A DNA stretch of 64,000 bases from positions 3,224,001 to 3,288,000 of the forward strand of contig NZ_CP019699.1 of the NCBI RefSeq assembly GCF_002005165.1. The letters run 5' to 3'. The notes beneath the pieces are model-generated. The model was not told where the DNA came from. It saw nothing but the letters and a program-made list of their open reading frames with translations, and did not search any database. This document shows positions 8,299-17,333 of the stretch, in pieces. This stretch comes from Novibacillus thermophilus (GTDB lineage: Bacteria > Bacillota > Bacilli > Thermoactinomycetales > Novibacillaceae). Positions within the stretch are counted from its first letter, which is position 1; each line of letters begins with the position of its first letter. Both the position numbers and the translations under genes were made by a program.

Positions 8299-9600
8299 TT
8301 AAGAAGAAAATTTTAGAAAAGCCGCAAGCTCATTCGGCTTTTCCTCCGCTTTGTTTTTCCTTTTCTTCATCGCCTTGGAACCCAACCACTTCCGCTTCTT
8401 TTCCGGTTCCTGTATGAATCCTTCATCTCGCAAGAAGTCTATCAATACCGTGCGATACTCTTCACCCGGGCTTGGATTCAATTCCAGTGAACGTTTCCCC
8501 AGGGAGGTATCGAACGGTATATGCAATACAGCGTGTTTGTCCATCCCTTTTTGAATGTTTTTAACCTCTCCTTCATCTACACGATTCAACACCAAGTGAA
8601 ATGAGATGCCTAACTCTTTTTCTATGAAATCTACGGCCATCTTTGTCAATACGGCATGTGATCCTTTACCATCTACCACAACAAAGGAGTGATCTGCTTT
8701 TTGAAACGTGACAGCCGTAGCACTATGGGTCACTTCAGAAGGAACATCGACAATCACCATGGAAAAGCCGAGTTCTTTTACGTCTTCCAGCGTTTTTTTG
8801 ATCGTACCTACCTTGGAAGTCAGAGGTTCCCACGGTTTAATTTCGTTAGAAGGTGCCAGCACGTAAAAATTGTCTGGCAGTTTCTGAATCGCTTTCCGAA
8901 TGCCTCTGTCCTTATGCTCCGATAACCATCTTTCTTTATTCAACAGATAATCCTGTATTCGGGGATTTACCCCGCTTTCCACATCCATTACCCATTTTTC
9001 TAAGCATCTCGTCCGGTCGGCTAAACCAAAGGTAAAAGGCACAGACGGATACGTTGTGTCCCACTCAATTAACAGTGTCTTATGTCCTGCTTTGGCCAAT
9101 TCAATCGCAAGAGATTGCGTTAAGGTTGAAACCCCCATTCCCGGCTTAGCCGACCAAAATGCCCACACATTTGTTTTCTGAATCGTGTCTTCAAGTTTTG
9201 TTTCAGTCGGGTCATCCGTAAAGATTAATTGAGGCGTTGCCTCCCTTTCTGTCTGTTTTAGCGAGTCTTCAATGATGTTGAACAGCCGCTTAATCGGAAC
9301 GTTGTTGTTTGTTATCGGAACCAATCCGGTAAAACCATCTTTCTCCAGTTCATAAATCCAATCCTCATATGGACAGAGAAAGACGGATGTTATCTTTTCC
9401 TGCCTGAAATGTACCAGCCACTGCCGCACCCGTTCCTTCTTTTGCGCGTTATTCCGTCCGTTTATCAGGTAATAACTCCACACAACGAGCGGTGTGTGGA
9501 GTGTGTTCAACTGATCTTCGGTTTTCAGGATCGTCGATTCGGTGAACGTCTCAGCGATTTTGTGATCTAAAGCCGGTACCCCCGTTGCAATAGTGATCAA
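8299..9600 (-). CDS. TadZ/CpaE-like MinD-family localisation protein
   Basis: About 433 residues from a TTG at 9600 behind AGGAGGGATTATA. The N-terminal 130 residues form a receiver-like domain and the rest a ParA/MinD fold. The deviant Walker A reads AKPGMGVSTL (about residues 151-160): it keeps the early signature Lys but has Val where the P-loop Lys should be. TadZ/CpaE proteins are often catalytically atypical in this way and place the pilus at the pole. Walker B-like (FSMVIVDVPSEV) and the final strand are present. It sits between cpaB and tadA. Confidence 0.75.
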   Translation of the reverse strand: MITIATGVPALDHKIAETFTESTILKTEDQLNTLHTPLVVWSYYLINGRNNAQKKERVRQWLVHFRQEKITSVFLCPYEDWIYELEKDGFTGLVPITNNNVPIKRLFNIIEDSLKQTEREATPQLIFTDDPTETKLEDTIQKTNVWAFWSAKPGMGVSTLTQSLAIELAKAGHKTLLIEWDTTYPSVPFTFGLADRTRCLEKWVMDVESGVNPRIQDYLLNKERWLSEHKDRGIRKAIQKLPDNFYVLAPSNEIKPWEPLTSKVGTIKKTLEDVKELGFSMVIVDVPSEVTHSATAVTFQKADHSFVVVDGKGSHAVLTKMAVDFIEKELGISFHLVLNRVDEGEVKNIQKGMDKHAVLHIPFDTSLGKRSLELNPSPGEEYRTVLIDFLRDEGFIQEPEKKRKWLGSKAMKKRKNKAEEKPNELAAFLKFSS

Positions 9601-9611
9601 TATAATCCCTC

Positions 9612-10415
9612 CTATTGTTGTTCGATCCATTCCAAAATTTCTTGTTGTTCTTCGCTCGGCTTATCTTTTAACCCACTGTCAACTTCTTCTTCCTCATCCT
9701 TCTCTTCATCCAAAATACTGACAATCGGACCGCTTTGGGGAATGTACGTCAATTCCCCAATTTGGCTCGCTTTTTGGATAATACCTATCTGTTCGTCGGA
9801 TAACGCCAATTGAATGACAGACGCATACAGGTCTTTACGTGTGCTGGAGTCATTTTCTTCCTCATCTGATGAGGTGGTATTCATTTTCACGATATCCTGC
9901 GCCCGCCGATCCTTTGCTCCCACAACAAGGACGTCTTCAAACAACTTTCCATTAATCACTTTCTTGCTGTCTGGATCTTTTCCTGTAAACCATACATCGA
10001 CTAAAACCCCAGGCACGAGGTTTCCTGCATGGCTCTCCACAATGTCCGCTTTTACTGTCCACAAACGCTGTCCGTCTTTGAGCTTCATCCGTTCCGCATC
10101 CAGAAGTTCCTCTTGTGTGACGACTTTTCCTTGATAAAAATATCCGTTTTTCGGTATACCGTAATCGACTTGCGTATACTTGCCAATGATCTCTTCCTGA
10201 TCGAGAATGGCATTCGGTGGTATCCCTTCTCTAGGCACAACAACCGACGTATTGAGCATGTCTTCTGTAATTTCCGTATGTGGCGGAATGTCCACTTTGG
10301 CGACAATGACTTCTGTCGGTTTGATCTCCGCCTTGACTTTAAATTCCGTCGCGCCGTACAGGAGTAAAATCACTCCAACAGCCAGTACTGATGCCAGTAA
10401 AATACGTTTAACCAT
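9612..10415 (-). CDS. cpaB: CpaB/RcpC-like pilus assembly protein
   Basis: A protein of 267 residues with one N-terminal membrane anchor (residues 4-22), then a SAF domain (VIVAKVDIPPHTEITEDML, about residues 38-100) and an RcpC-type beta domain (GQRLWTVKADIVESHAGNLVPGVLVDVW). The acidic C-terminal tail is rich in Asp and Glu. CpaB is a periplasm-side assembly factor in Gram-negative Tad systems; in a Gram-positive cell it would face the wall. It is the first gene of the ATPase cluster after the 138-residue protein. Confidence 0.85.
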   Translation of the reverse strand: MVKRILLASVLAVGVILLLYGATEFKVKAEIKPTEVIVAKVDIPPHTEITEDMLNTSVVVPREGIPPNAILDQEEIIGKYTQVDYGIPKNGYFYQGKVVTQEELLDAERMKLKDGQRLWTVKADIVESHAGNLVPGVLVDVWFTGKDPDSKKVINGKLFEDVLVVGAKDRRAQDIVKMNTTSSDEEENDSSTRKDLYASVIQLALSDEQIGIIQKASQIGELTYIPQSGPIVSILDEEKDEEEEVDSGLKDKPSEEQQEILEWIEQQ

Positions 10416-10421
10416 GGTTCA

Positions 10422-10838
10422 CTACCTTTCCTCATTTTTTTGATCCCAAATCACAACGACACGATCCCTTACATGTGTCATACTTGGTTGATTCATCATT
10501 TTTAAAGCCTTACTTTCAATTGGTGATTGCACTGCAAACGCCAATAGCGGTTGCTCTTCATTCAGCTCTTCCAGTTGGACAGTCGCATATTGAGAGATGT
10601 TGTTCCTTACCCAATAAGGCAAGTTCTCCATGACTTCATCCGGATTCACTCTCACTTTCTTTTGGGTTCTCAGATCCCCTTCATATATCGATTGTTGCAG
10701 AACAGAATTGCCACTTTTGCGAATGCCGTTTCGCATTTCATCCCCTTTTACCCCAAAATGGAGAATATCTCCCCCAAAAAACGCCAGGATGACAAGCGAC
10801 AAGGTGAAAAGGAGTATTTTAGGTGCATCCAATGTCAT
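10422..10838 (-). CDS. hypothetical membrane-anchored protein
   Basis: A protein of 138 residues whose ATG follows GAAGGAGGA. One N-terminal helix (about residues 8-27, LLFTLSLVILAFFGGDIL) anchors a soluble domain that should face outside. No family is recognised. It lies between the prepilin peptidase and cpaB genes with gaps under 10 bases, so it is probably a lineage-specific Tad assembly part. Confidence 0.6.
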   Translation of the reverse strand: MTLDAPKILLFTLSLVILAFFGGDILHFGVKGDEMRNGIRKSGNSVLQQSIYEGDLRTQKKVRVNPDEVMENLPYWVRNNISQYATVQLEELNEEQPLLAFAVQSPIESKALKMMNQPSMTHVRDRVVVIWDQKNEER

Positions 10839-10845
10839 TCCTCCT

Positions 10846-11364
10846 TCAGATCGTGACTAGTAGGGTCAACCCCACTGCGCATGCAATAGGCACTGCTCCC
10901 GGAAAACTTAACAAGGTTCCGTCCGTTTTACGAAGCGAGACGCGTGTATACAGGGATCGCAGCATCGCCTTCCAGCCAAATTTGCGGACAGTAAGGAAAA
11001 CACTTACCGCCAAATAACTCAAAATGAACCAAAAGGCTAATAGCCACAACGTCTCTTGAACCCCCTCCCATTGACCGGATTGATACGATAAAAGGGACAC
11101 CCAAAACGCATTCACAACCAGCATTTTGGTGTCCCCAGGAGAAAAGAAACGAAAAGATTCAAAAAACAGTCCTGCCAACAACCATAAAACGACGGCAATA
11201 CCTAAAAACTGGAGCATCTCTATACTCCAAAAAGGTGGCCCTACCATTTGTAACAATACAAACGAAGCAAGAAAATAGAGCAAGTGCCAGGCGTTTTTCG
11301 TCTTCCGCCAGCGCATGTCCGTGTAGACATTCACTGCGTTATACAAGATGAGTGGCCATATCAA
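10846..11364 (-). CDS. A24 prepilin peptidase (TadV-like)
   Basis: About 172 residues with several membrane helices. The two Asp motifs of A24 aspartic prepilin peptidases are visible: an Asp after the first helix (NVYTDMRWRKTKNAWH) and SPGDTKML, the GxGD-type loop with Ser-Pro in place of Gly-x. It should remove the leader of the Flp-type pilins. The short length without a methylase domain fits TadV. I choose the TTG at 11364 behind AAAGGAGGTTGTCTC. It heads the intact Tad cluster, after a terminator. Confidence 0.75.
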   Translation of the reverse strand: MIWPLILYNAVNVYTDMRWRKTKNAWHLLYFLASFVLLQMVGPPFWSIEMLQFLGIAVVLWLLAGLFFESFRFFSPGDTKMLVVNAFWVSLLSYQSGQWEGVQETLWLLAFWFILSYLAVSVFLTVRKFGWKAMLRSLYTRVSLRKTDGTLLSFPGAVPIACAVGLTLLVTI

Positions 11365-11408
11365 GAGACAACCTCCTTTCTCCAAACACCCTTCTACCTT
11401 AGAGAAAC

Positions 11409-11444
11409 AAAAAAGCCCTTCGACATTTTTTCGTCGACAGAGCT
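11409..11444 (-). terminator. intrinsic terminator before the intact Tad cluster
   Basis: Minus-strand stem AGCTCTGTCGAC/GTCGAAGGGCT with an A-rich loop, followed by TTTTTTGTTTC. The genes on both sides run in the same direction. The sequence after the T-tract (TCTCTAAGGTAG) is shared with another internal terminator near 23.87 kb (TCCCTAAGGGTAG). Confidence 0.75.
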
Positions 11445-11475
11445 AATCTCAAAATCTATTAACACATAGAAAAAG

Positions 11476-11576
11476 TAACCCACCCTGAAAGAGGGTGGTT
11501 ATTTGAAGCCCTTTGATTCTGACCGTCCATCGGTCAGACAGTTGTACCTCTGGCCGGGGTGTTGCCGCATCCCGGC
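11476..11576 (-). other. structured gap: three hairpins, IS200/IS605 right-end-like
   Basis: Three stems lie side by side in a 270-base gap with no gene. They are GCCGGGG..CCCGGC (11553-11576), CTGACCG/CGGTCAG with a five-base loop (11519-11537), and a bulged 10-bp stem TAACCACCCT..AGGGTGGGTTA followed by CTTTTTC (11476-11501) on the minus strand. The last may be a terminator of the upstream large surface protein. The group also resembles the right end and guide-RNA scaffold of IS200/IS605 tnpB elements, but no tnpB frame is beside it. The structures are seen; the origin is inference. Confidence 0.35.
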
Positions 11577-11637
11577 TTTAACATTTTACGCTTTCTTACT
11601 TTATTTTACTTTCTTTACTCAATTTGTGCAAAGATTA

Positions 11638-14430
11638 CTATTCTCTGCCTTCATACCAATCCAGAAGATCCGTCAGGAGATGTTCGTGACCTTCCCACAT
11701 GGGGGTTACACCAAACGGAAACGGATTGCCCGGATACACACGCCGGACATAGAAATCATCGTACAACATGCCGTCCACAATGACTTCCCCCTCCATACAC
11801 ATTTCCAAATTATTTCTCCCCGCTTCGTACACTTTGACAGTAAACGGATAGGGACCGTCTTGTGTATCCATCGGTGTATAGAACGCTCGTCCTCCATCGA
11901 GCCACTCTCCATGTGGTTTATTTTGTTGATACTTCACTTCATACCCGTTCCGTTCAACCCATGCTTGGGAAAGACGCCACTCGTTATAATCAGAGCCGGC
12001 AGGGTACACGTGATCCATGTCGGAACGCGTTCCGTCAGGCACTTCCATATGGGCTTTTCTTGGTCCGCTGTAACGACCACTTTCATCAACATATTCGCTT
12101 TCGATTTCAAAGTTAAATCCTTGGCCGGCTTCTACTACATTAGTCCCTTGCCGTTCAATATTTCCGTCGTCATCGACAAAACTTCCTTCCGGTTTGTTCT
12201 TGTATGAGGCGTGGAGATGTTCGTAATAGTAACCTGTGATCGTTTCATACTCCCATCGTTCTCTGTCCTCATTCCACCTGGCGTTTCCTTGATACTGGAA
12301 CGTCCCCGTGATACCGTAAGTCCCACTGGGGCTCACTCCACACAATGCTGCGCTTTGCTTATCCCAAACTGTAAGCGGCGCACGGGCAATATCGTTGCTG
12401 TACGTCGTCTCTTTAATGCTTCTACTCGGATTAATTTCCGCAATCAACTCATAATCTCCCGCACGATCGGCTGTCCATTCAAAGTACAATGAACGTGCTT
12501 GTCCACGGACAAGTGAAACAGACTGTTCTCCCAATGTTCTGGTGCTGCCGTTTTCTTTGTTACGGAGTGTGAGTCGCACTTTTGTGTCAGTATTCGGCGC
12601 TTCTCCTTTGTTCATGCGTCCGACATTTACCCGCGTCAGTAGTTTTTGTGTCTCAAAATATTTACCACCCGTAACCGAATCCGTATAAAGATCAATACCA
12701 CCGTATAACGGGAAGTTTTTGGTCATGGCATTATCACTGTATGTTTCTTCATTATCCGGTTTGTTTTCGTCCGGATTAATTTTTGCCCATACCTGTAAGA
12801 CAGTTGCGTCATCTGATAAAGTTCCTGCCCTTATGGTTGGCCCTCGTACCCATTTCCTTTCGTTCGCCTGTAATGTGAAGTTTCCTGTCTTTTGAATGGA
12901 CCCGTTCTGTATCCTCCATCCCATGTTAGTCGTCATTGCACGCCCTGATTCATTTTCTACTTGCGCCTCGATTATGATGTCCTCTTCCCTGTTAGGCTCA
13001 GATGGTCGAGTACGAATATCGTGAATTTTAAGGTTTGGAAGACCTGCCGAATACGCAAACAAATAGCCGTTAGTACCACTCGAATTTGGCAGTGAACCTG
13101 AGTTCCCTCCAACTAACAAATGTTGGGCCGCAGGCATTGTTTCAGTCGCTAACCCCATACCGGGGAAGAATGAACCTTCTCCGCTTGAACTCACTACACG
13201 CACTTTCTGTTGTGGTTTCCCATTATAATCATGCGTAATCGTTCTCCGGTTACCCGTAAATAAATCTAATACATGGAGATAACCGTCAGTTGTTCCAAAT
13301 AGGACATAATAGTCATTCCTGCTTTCTCTAATAATCGTTGGCGAGTTCGCGACTTCGACACCGGGATTATGAACCCAACGGGTACTTCCATTGCGAGCAT
13401 CAAAAGCAACGATACGACCGCTTCCCCTCCCGTTCATATAGCGATATGGCACGACGATGTAATTGCCTACTATGGATGGAGAGTTATTGACTAACGTGAC
13501 GGTATTATTTCCTGTTTGGTGTTGCTGATTTTGCCATATTAACTTCCCATTATTAGCGTTAACCGCATACATTCCACCGGACTTGTCTGAAAAATAAACA
13601 ACACCGTCTCGGTAGACGGTACTGGTGGCAACGCCGTTTCTGGTTTTAAATTGCCATGCCAAACTTACAGATGGTTTACTTCCACTCTTACTTACATCGA
13701 TGGCGACAACTCTACCTTCCTTGTTTTTGGCAGAGTAGGTTATAGGTATAAACATTCGGTTATCATGAACAGCAGGTGAACCCGTAATAGTTATGGAGCT
13801 GTCCCCATCACGAAAACTAACAATCGTACTTTTATTTGTCACACCTTTATATAAATCTTTATACAAACGAAGATTTGCGTTGGCATCCGCAATCGCTAAC
13901 GTACCATTAACTATCGGTGTAGGCGCAGAAACTAAACGCCCTCCTGATGTTTGGATCCATCCTTTTGATTTTAAAGTTACAGGATCTAATGCATAAACTC
14001 TATCATTTCCCGTACCCACGAACAAAGTATCATAAGCAACTGAATATGACAATTGACTTCGTCCCTCATAATTCGACGTTAAAAACCTACTTTTTCCTCC
14101 TTTTGAAATAAAGTCTTGATATATTGTTGACTCTGCTTCACCTTTAGGATGGAAGTCCATATTTATTGGTATTTTAAAAATAATCCCACCTGCAAAATGG
14201 TAGAAAAAATCACCCACATGAATAGGTTGTGAAATACTCCACCCTAAGTTCATCGCCCATTTATAATACAAAGGCGGTTTCGTCATACCATCGTCTGTTA
14301 TACGTTCTCGTTTTCTCGTTTGTCCAAAATTGTACCAAGTGCTATTTGCCGCTAAAACCTCAAAAGGAAAAGTGGATAACACTAGAAGAAAACACAACAA
14401 AACAATACTCCATATTTTCTTTCGTCTCAA
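11638..14430 (-). CDS. large secreted beta-propeller / CARDB surface protein
   Basis: About 930 residues from a TTG at 14430 behind AAAGGAGGTTGTCAAGTA. A signal peptide ends near VLAANS. Residues about 90-440 are PQQ-like blades (RVYALDPVTL, GGMYAVNANNGKLIWQ, RIVAFDARNGSTRWV, GYLHVLDLFTGN). Two or more CARDB-like Ig domains follow (NLKIHDIRTRPSEPN near residue 465), then a C-terminal part rich in Trp, Tyr and Asp. There is no LPxTG or C-terminal membrane helix, so anchoring is unclear; it may bind the pilus or wall. Its place between transfer and Tad genes suggests contact between mating cells. Terminators flank it on both sides. Confidence 0.7.
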   Translation of the reverse strand: MRRKKIWSIVLLCFLLVLSTFPFEVLAANSTWYNFGQTRKRERITDDGMTKPPLYYKWAMNLGWSISQPIHVGDFFYHFAGGIIFKIPINMDFHPKGEAESTIYQDFISKGGKSRFLTSNYEGRSQLSYSVAYDTLFVGTGNDRVYALDPVTLKSKGWIQTSGGRLVSAPTPIVNGTLAIADANANLRLYKDLYKGVTNKSTIVSFRDGDSSITITGSPAVHDNRMFIPITYSAKNKEGRVVAIDVSKSGSKPSVSLAWQFKTRNGVATSTVYRDGVVYFSDKSGGMYAVNANNGKLIWQNQQHQTGNNTVTLVNNSPSIVGNYIVVPYRYMNGRGSGRIVAFDARNGSTRWVHNPGVEVANSPTIIRESRNDYYVLFGTTDGYLHVLDLFTGNRRTITHDYNGKPQQKVRVVSSSGEGSFFPGMGLATETMPAAQHLLVGGNSGSLPNSSGTNGYLFAYSAGLPNLKIHDIRTRPSEPNREEDIIIEAQVENESGRAMTTNMGWRIQNGSIQKTGNFTLQANERKWVRGPTIRAGTLSDDATVLQVWAKINPDENKPDNEETYSDNAMTKNFPLYGGIDLYTDSVTGGKYFETQKLLTRVNVGRMNKGEAPNTDTKVRLTLRNKENGSTRTLGEQSVSLVRGQARSLYFEWTADRAGDYELIAEINPSRSIKETTYSNDIARAPLTVWDKQSAALCGVSPSGTYGITGTFQYQGNARWNEDRERWEYETITGYYYEHLHASYKNKPEGSFVDDDGNIERQGTNVVEAGQGFNFEIESEYVDESGRYSGPRKAHMEVPDGTRSDMDHVYPAGSDYNEWRLSQAWVERNGYEVKYQQNKPHGEWLDGGRAFYTPMDTQDGPYPFTVKVYEAGRNNLEMCMEGEVIVDGMLYDDFYVRRVYPGNPFPFGVTPMWEGHEHLLTDLLDWYEGRE

Positions 14431-14452
14431 TACTTGACAACCTCCTTTCAAC

Positions 14453-14482
14453 AAAAAGAAGCCCTCTGTAGAGAGAGCTTCT
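14453..14482 (-). terminator. intrinsic terminator before the large surface protein
   Basis: Minus-strand stem AGAAGCTCTCTC/GAGGGCTTCT with a four-base loop, followed by TTTTTGTT. It separates the proline-rich protein gene from the large surface protein gene in the same direction. Confidence 0.7.
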
Positions 14483-14496
14483 TAGCTTATTAACAA

Positions 14497-15234
14497 CTAA
14501 TCTAACTCAATAATGATTACATCGGCATCTTCATCTGAACCTCCTGGCCCAGAATCAGGATCATCAGGTACGGTTGGATTTCTCCAAGGATTATCCTCCT
14601 CCGGCGGTTTCGGCTGAGGCTTCGGCTTTGGTTTTTCCGGCTTCTTCGGTTTCTCAGGTTGTTTCGGTGGTTTCGGCGGTTTCACTGTTCCTTTATTCTT
14701 ATCTTTGGGCTTGTCTTGTTTTGGTTTAGACTTTGGTTTACTTTCTGACTTCGATTTGGTATTACTGTCCGACTTAGATGACGTTGATTTAGAAGATGAC
14801 TGTTTAGATGTACTCTTTCCAGAATCTTTCTTCACCGCACTACTGTTTGCCTTATCACTGGCTTTCTTACTTACAGCCGCATCTTTGTCCTTCGTGTCAT
14901 CACGGTCCTCTAACTTCCCGCTGTTATCCTTATCGGCCCCGTCATCACTAACGGACTGAACCCCATCGTCTTTTTTTCCGTCGTCACCCGTTTTAACACC
15001 GTCGTCCTCACTGTTGAGGGCATCTTTTACTTTGCTGTCGTCAATTTCAACAGTATCTTTCTCATCGGGAAAACCCATACTATCCAAGTCATCATTGCCG
15101 AATACTAATGCCGTCCCCCCGATAAACAACACACCGATCACCGAAAACACGACAACATACGTCAGTTGCGTCCAGTTCTTTGGCGATAGTCTCTTCCAAA
15201 GACTCTCCTTTTGCCTATCCTCTTTTCGTTTCAT
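14497..15234 (-). CDS. membrane-anchored Ser/Lys/Pro-rich wall-spanning protein
   Basis: A protein of 245 residues. A basic N-terminal segment and one membrane helix (about residues 25-48, YVVVFSVIGVLFIGGTALVF) precede an acidic Asp/Lys stretch, a Ser-Lys repeat region and a Lys-Pro region with about ten KPP/KPEKP units. It ends in an acidic tail (DADVIIIELD). Topology should be type II with a long extended outside part, well suited to crossing the cell wall. No enzyme domain is present. The gene lies between the CpaE-like ATPase and the large surface protein and may tether or space the pilus or adhesin. Confidence 0.6.
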   Translation of the reverse strand: MKRKEDRQKESLWKRLSPKNWTQLTYVVVFSVIGVLFIGGTALVFGNDDLDSMGFPDEKDTVEIDDSKVKDALNSEDDGVKTGDDGKKDDGVQSVSDDGADKDNSGKLEDRDDTKDKDAAVSKKASDKANSSAVKKDSGKSTSKQSSSKSTSSKSDSNTKSKSESKPKSKPKQDKPKDKNKGTVKPPKPPKQPEKPKKPEKPKPKPQPKPPEEDNPWRNPTVPDDPDSGPGGSDEDADVIIIELD

Positions 15235-15438
15235 TGGTAAAATTCACCTCCAAAGGTTTTTATTCAATCAAAACACGGATTCTCCAAAAATCAAGCGCTT
15301 TCTCTGCCATACACGAATAAAACTTCCTATTTTTGTATATCGACATATCACGTGGCATCATATACTCGAAATACAAAAGTGCGCGAACACACCGTATTCT
15401 TCCATATTTTTTTTGCATTTTTTTGGGTTAGTTCTCAC

Positions 15439-16173
15439 TCACACTGTCGCAACTGGCGACATCTCTCTGACATGCTTCTTATTTGGAACTTGATCCCGCA
15501 CAAACTGATAGATTTCCTTACTCCACGCATGCCGTTTTTTTACCTCGACCATGAGTTTTCCTTGCCAGGATAAACGGGTCACCTTCGGTGTTTCAGGCAA
15601 AACCATACTCACCGGACATCCCGTCACTTCTTCCAATTCAGATACTTTGTACGGCAATTTTCGGCTTGAACGGTTTAAGACAATATCCACCTGCGCCTCT
15701 TGATTATCTATCCATTTCAAGAAGTTTAAACTGTTAATGATGCTCATTTGATCAGGCGTTGTCACGAGCAAAATCCGATTTGCTAATCGGCACACTTCCT
15801 CTAAATAGTCACTTAACCATGACCCGTTATCCACAATGACAAACCCGCATTCACGCCGCATAGCCTCTATTCCGTCAATCGCTTTCTCCACCAAAGGAGA
15901 CTTTGGTTTCATATTCGGTTCGTTCTGTGCACTCATCAAATAAACATTCTCCCGAATCCGATTACTTCTGCGCACTATCGAGTCTTCAGGATCCCAATCC
16001 TCCCAAGTAAACGTCGGTTTATACCGGAATAAACTGGCCATATTCGCAAACGGTACATCCAAATCCACAAGCCCAACCGGCCGATTAAGTGCCACTGCTA
16101 AATTGGCAGCAATGGTCGTTTTCCCTACACCTCCTTTCGGACCAACGACGGCCCAGACTTCGCCTCCAGCCAT
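15439..16173 (-). CDS. CpaE/ParA-family ATPase with intact Walker A
   Basis: About 244 residues from the ATG at 16173 behind GATCGGAGC. It has a canonical deviant Walker A KGGVGKTT (about residues 13-20), a switch Asp (VGLVDLDVPFANMAS) and Walker B (GFVIVDNGSWL), so it is probably an active ATPase. It lacks the N-terminal receiver domain of CpaE. Its start overlaps the end of the upstream CpaE-like gene by about 49 bases. Together the two may make a split CpaE pair, with the upstream protein giving the regulatory half. The longer open frame upstream, rich in Gly, Arg and Thr, is a shadow of that gene. Confidence 0.7.
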   Translation of the reverse strand: MAGGEVWAVVGPKGGVGKTTIAANLAVALNRPVGLVDLDVPFANMASLFRYKPTFTWEDWDPEDSIVRRSNRIRENVYLMSAQNEPNMKPKSPLVEKAIDGIEAMRRECGFVIVDNGSWLSDYLEEVCRLANRILLVTTPDQMSIINSLNFLKWIDNQEAQVDIVLNRSSRKLPYKVSELEEVTGCPVSMVLPETPKVTRLSWQGKLMVEVKKRHAWSKEIYQFVRDQVPNKKHVREMSPVATV

Positions 16174-17321
16174 GCTCCGATCTGATGGACGGTTCTCTCT
16201 ATTTCTCCAATATTCATCTTCGTGAGTACCGGAATGTCCAGTACCTCCCACGGAAGTTTCTTCCCGTGTATGTCCTCCACCAAAAGGACTGAATCCTCCA
16301 GTAATACTCCCTGCTTGACCAAAGTCTCTATCTGTACGTCGGCCATCCCCAAGTCCACTTCCGTATCCTGTACCATCCAAATATTTGCGCTCGACCAGCT
16401 CATCACTTCTTTGAGTACGGGTATCGGCATTTGTCTTCCCAAGTGAAGCACGATCATCCGTCCCCGAAAATAGTCCTCGATGATTTTCAACCATTCCTTG
16501 ACCACCTCCGAATTCCACTTCTGACGCACGGGATAAACGACTGGCGAACTGATGATCGGTACCCCCTCCATTTCCCAAACCGGGTTTTGCTTGACCCTCT
16601 CTTCCGGTGGCATAAGCGTCACAGGAGGAATGGATTGGAGAAAAGCTGCCAGTTCGCTGTACGGATATGTGATCTCCGCTAAAGCCCCGTTCGTCCCCGC
16701 TGACTGCGCGATAGTCCAACTGAGCATGACGGAATGTGTGCTCGCTTTCGGTGCGTAAATGACGAGACGGTTCGGGATGAGCATCCAACTGTTCGATCTT
16801 TTCTCCCTTCTCAATTCTTTCGGGAACCAATCTTTCACCCCCTTGACTTTGCTCATTTTCCCGAAAAAATCCATCCCTTCTTTTTTCCGGTTTTCTAATT
16901 TCCCTTTGTTTTGTATGAGTGCTGGTTTTTCTCTAGATACTCTACTTAATTCTTTCACGGGTTGAATTTCATTTTCATTAATGGTAAACATTTCCTCATC
17001 TTCGTCCACTGTCGGCTCGCTCTTCACGTGTTCTTTTTCTGCTCTCGAGAGCTCTTCTTGAAGATCCTTTAGGCAATGTTCAAAATCTGACCTAAAGTCT
17101 CGGATGCTTCCCTTATACACGACTTTTGGGAGCGGCAAGCTGGAGATGGTATCCGCAAATGGAATACTCATGTCTATGACAAGCAACTGAGCGCCTGATT
17201 CTACCCAATCTATGGCTTGATCCCATTTTGTTAGCGGCGGCGATACCTCCCCACCTGCCTCCTTCACCACTTTAATCAGAGCCTCATACGTTTTTTCATG
17301 ACACACCATTGCGATTCTCAC
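16125..17321 (-). CDS. CpaE-like protein without a functional P-loop
   Basis: A protein of 398 residues. Residues 1-110 resemble a receiver-like domain (MRIAMVCHEKTYEALIKVV and LLVIDMSIPFAD). A charged linker and a ParA-like domain from about residue 175 follow, where the expected Walker A position reads APKASTHSVML, with no GKT/S. It is therefore probably a non-catalytic partner of the active ATPase encoded just downstream. It follows the small membrane protein of the secretion module by 13 bases. Family assignment is by layout and context. Confidence 0.5.
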   Translation of the reverse strand: MRIAMVCHEKTYEALIKVVKEAGGEVSPPLTKWDQAIDWVESGAQLLVIDMSIPFADTISSLPLPKVVYKGSIRDFRSDFEHCLKDLQEELSRAEKEHVKSEPTVDEDEEMFTINENEIQPVKELSRVSREKPALIQNKGKLENRKKEGMDFFGKMSKVKGVKDWFPKELRREKRSNSWMLIPNRLVIYAPKASTHSVMLSWTIAQSAGTNGALAEITYPYSELAAFLQSIPPVTLMPPEERVKQNPVWEMEGVPIISSPVVYPVRQKWNSEVVKEWLKIIEDYFRGRMIVLHLGRQMPIPVLKEVMSWSSANIWMVQDTEVDLGMADVQIETLVKQGVLLEDSVLLVEDIHGKKLPWEVLDIPVLTKMNIGEIERTVHQIGAWLEAKSGPSLVRKEV

Positions 17322-17333
17322 ACGATCAACCTC

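Noticed and set aside
11503-12207. 234-codon plus-strand frame
   Set aside because: It is antisense to the large surface protein, whose domains and start are clear.
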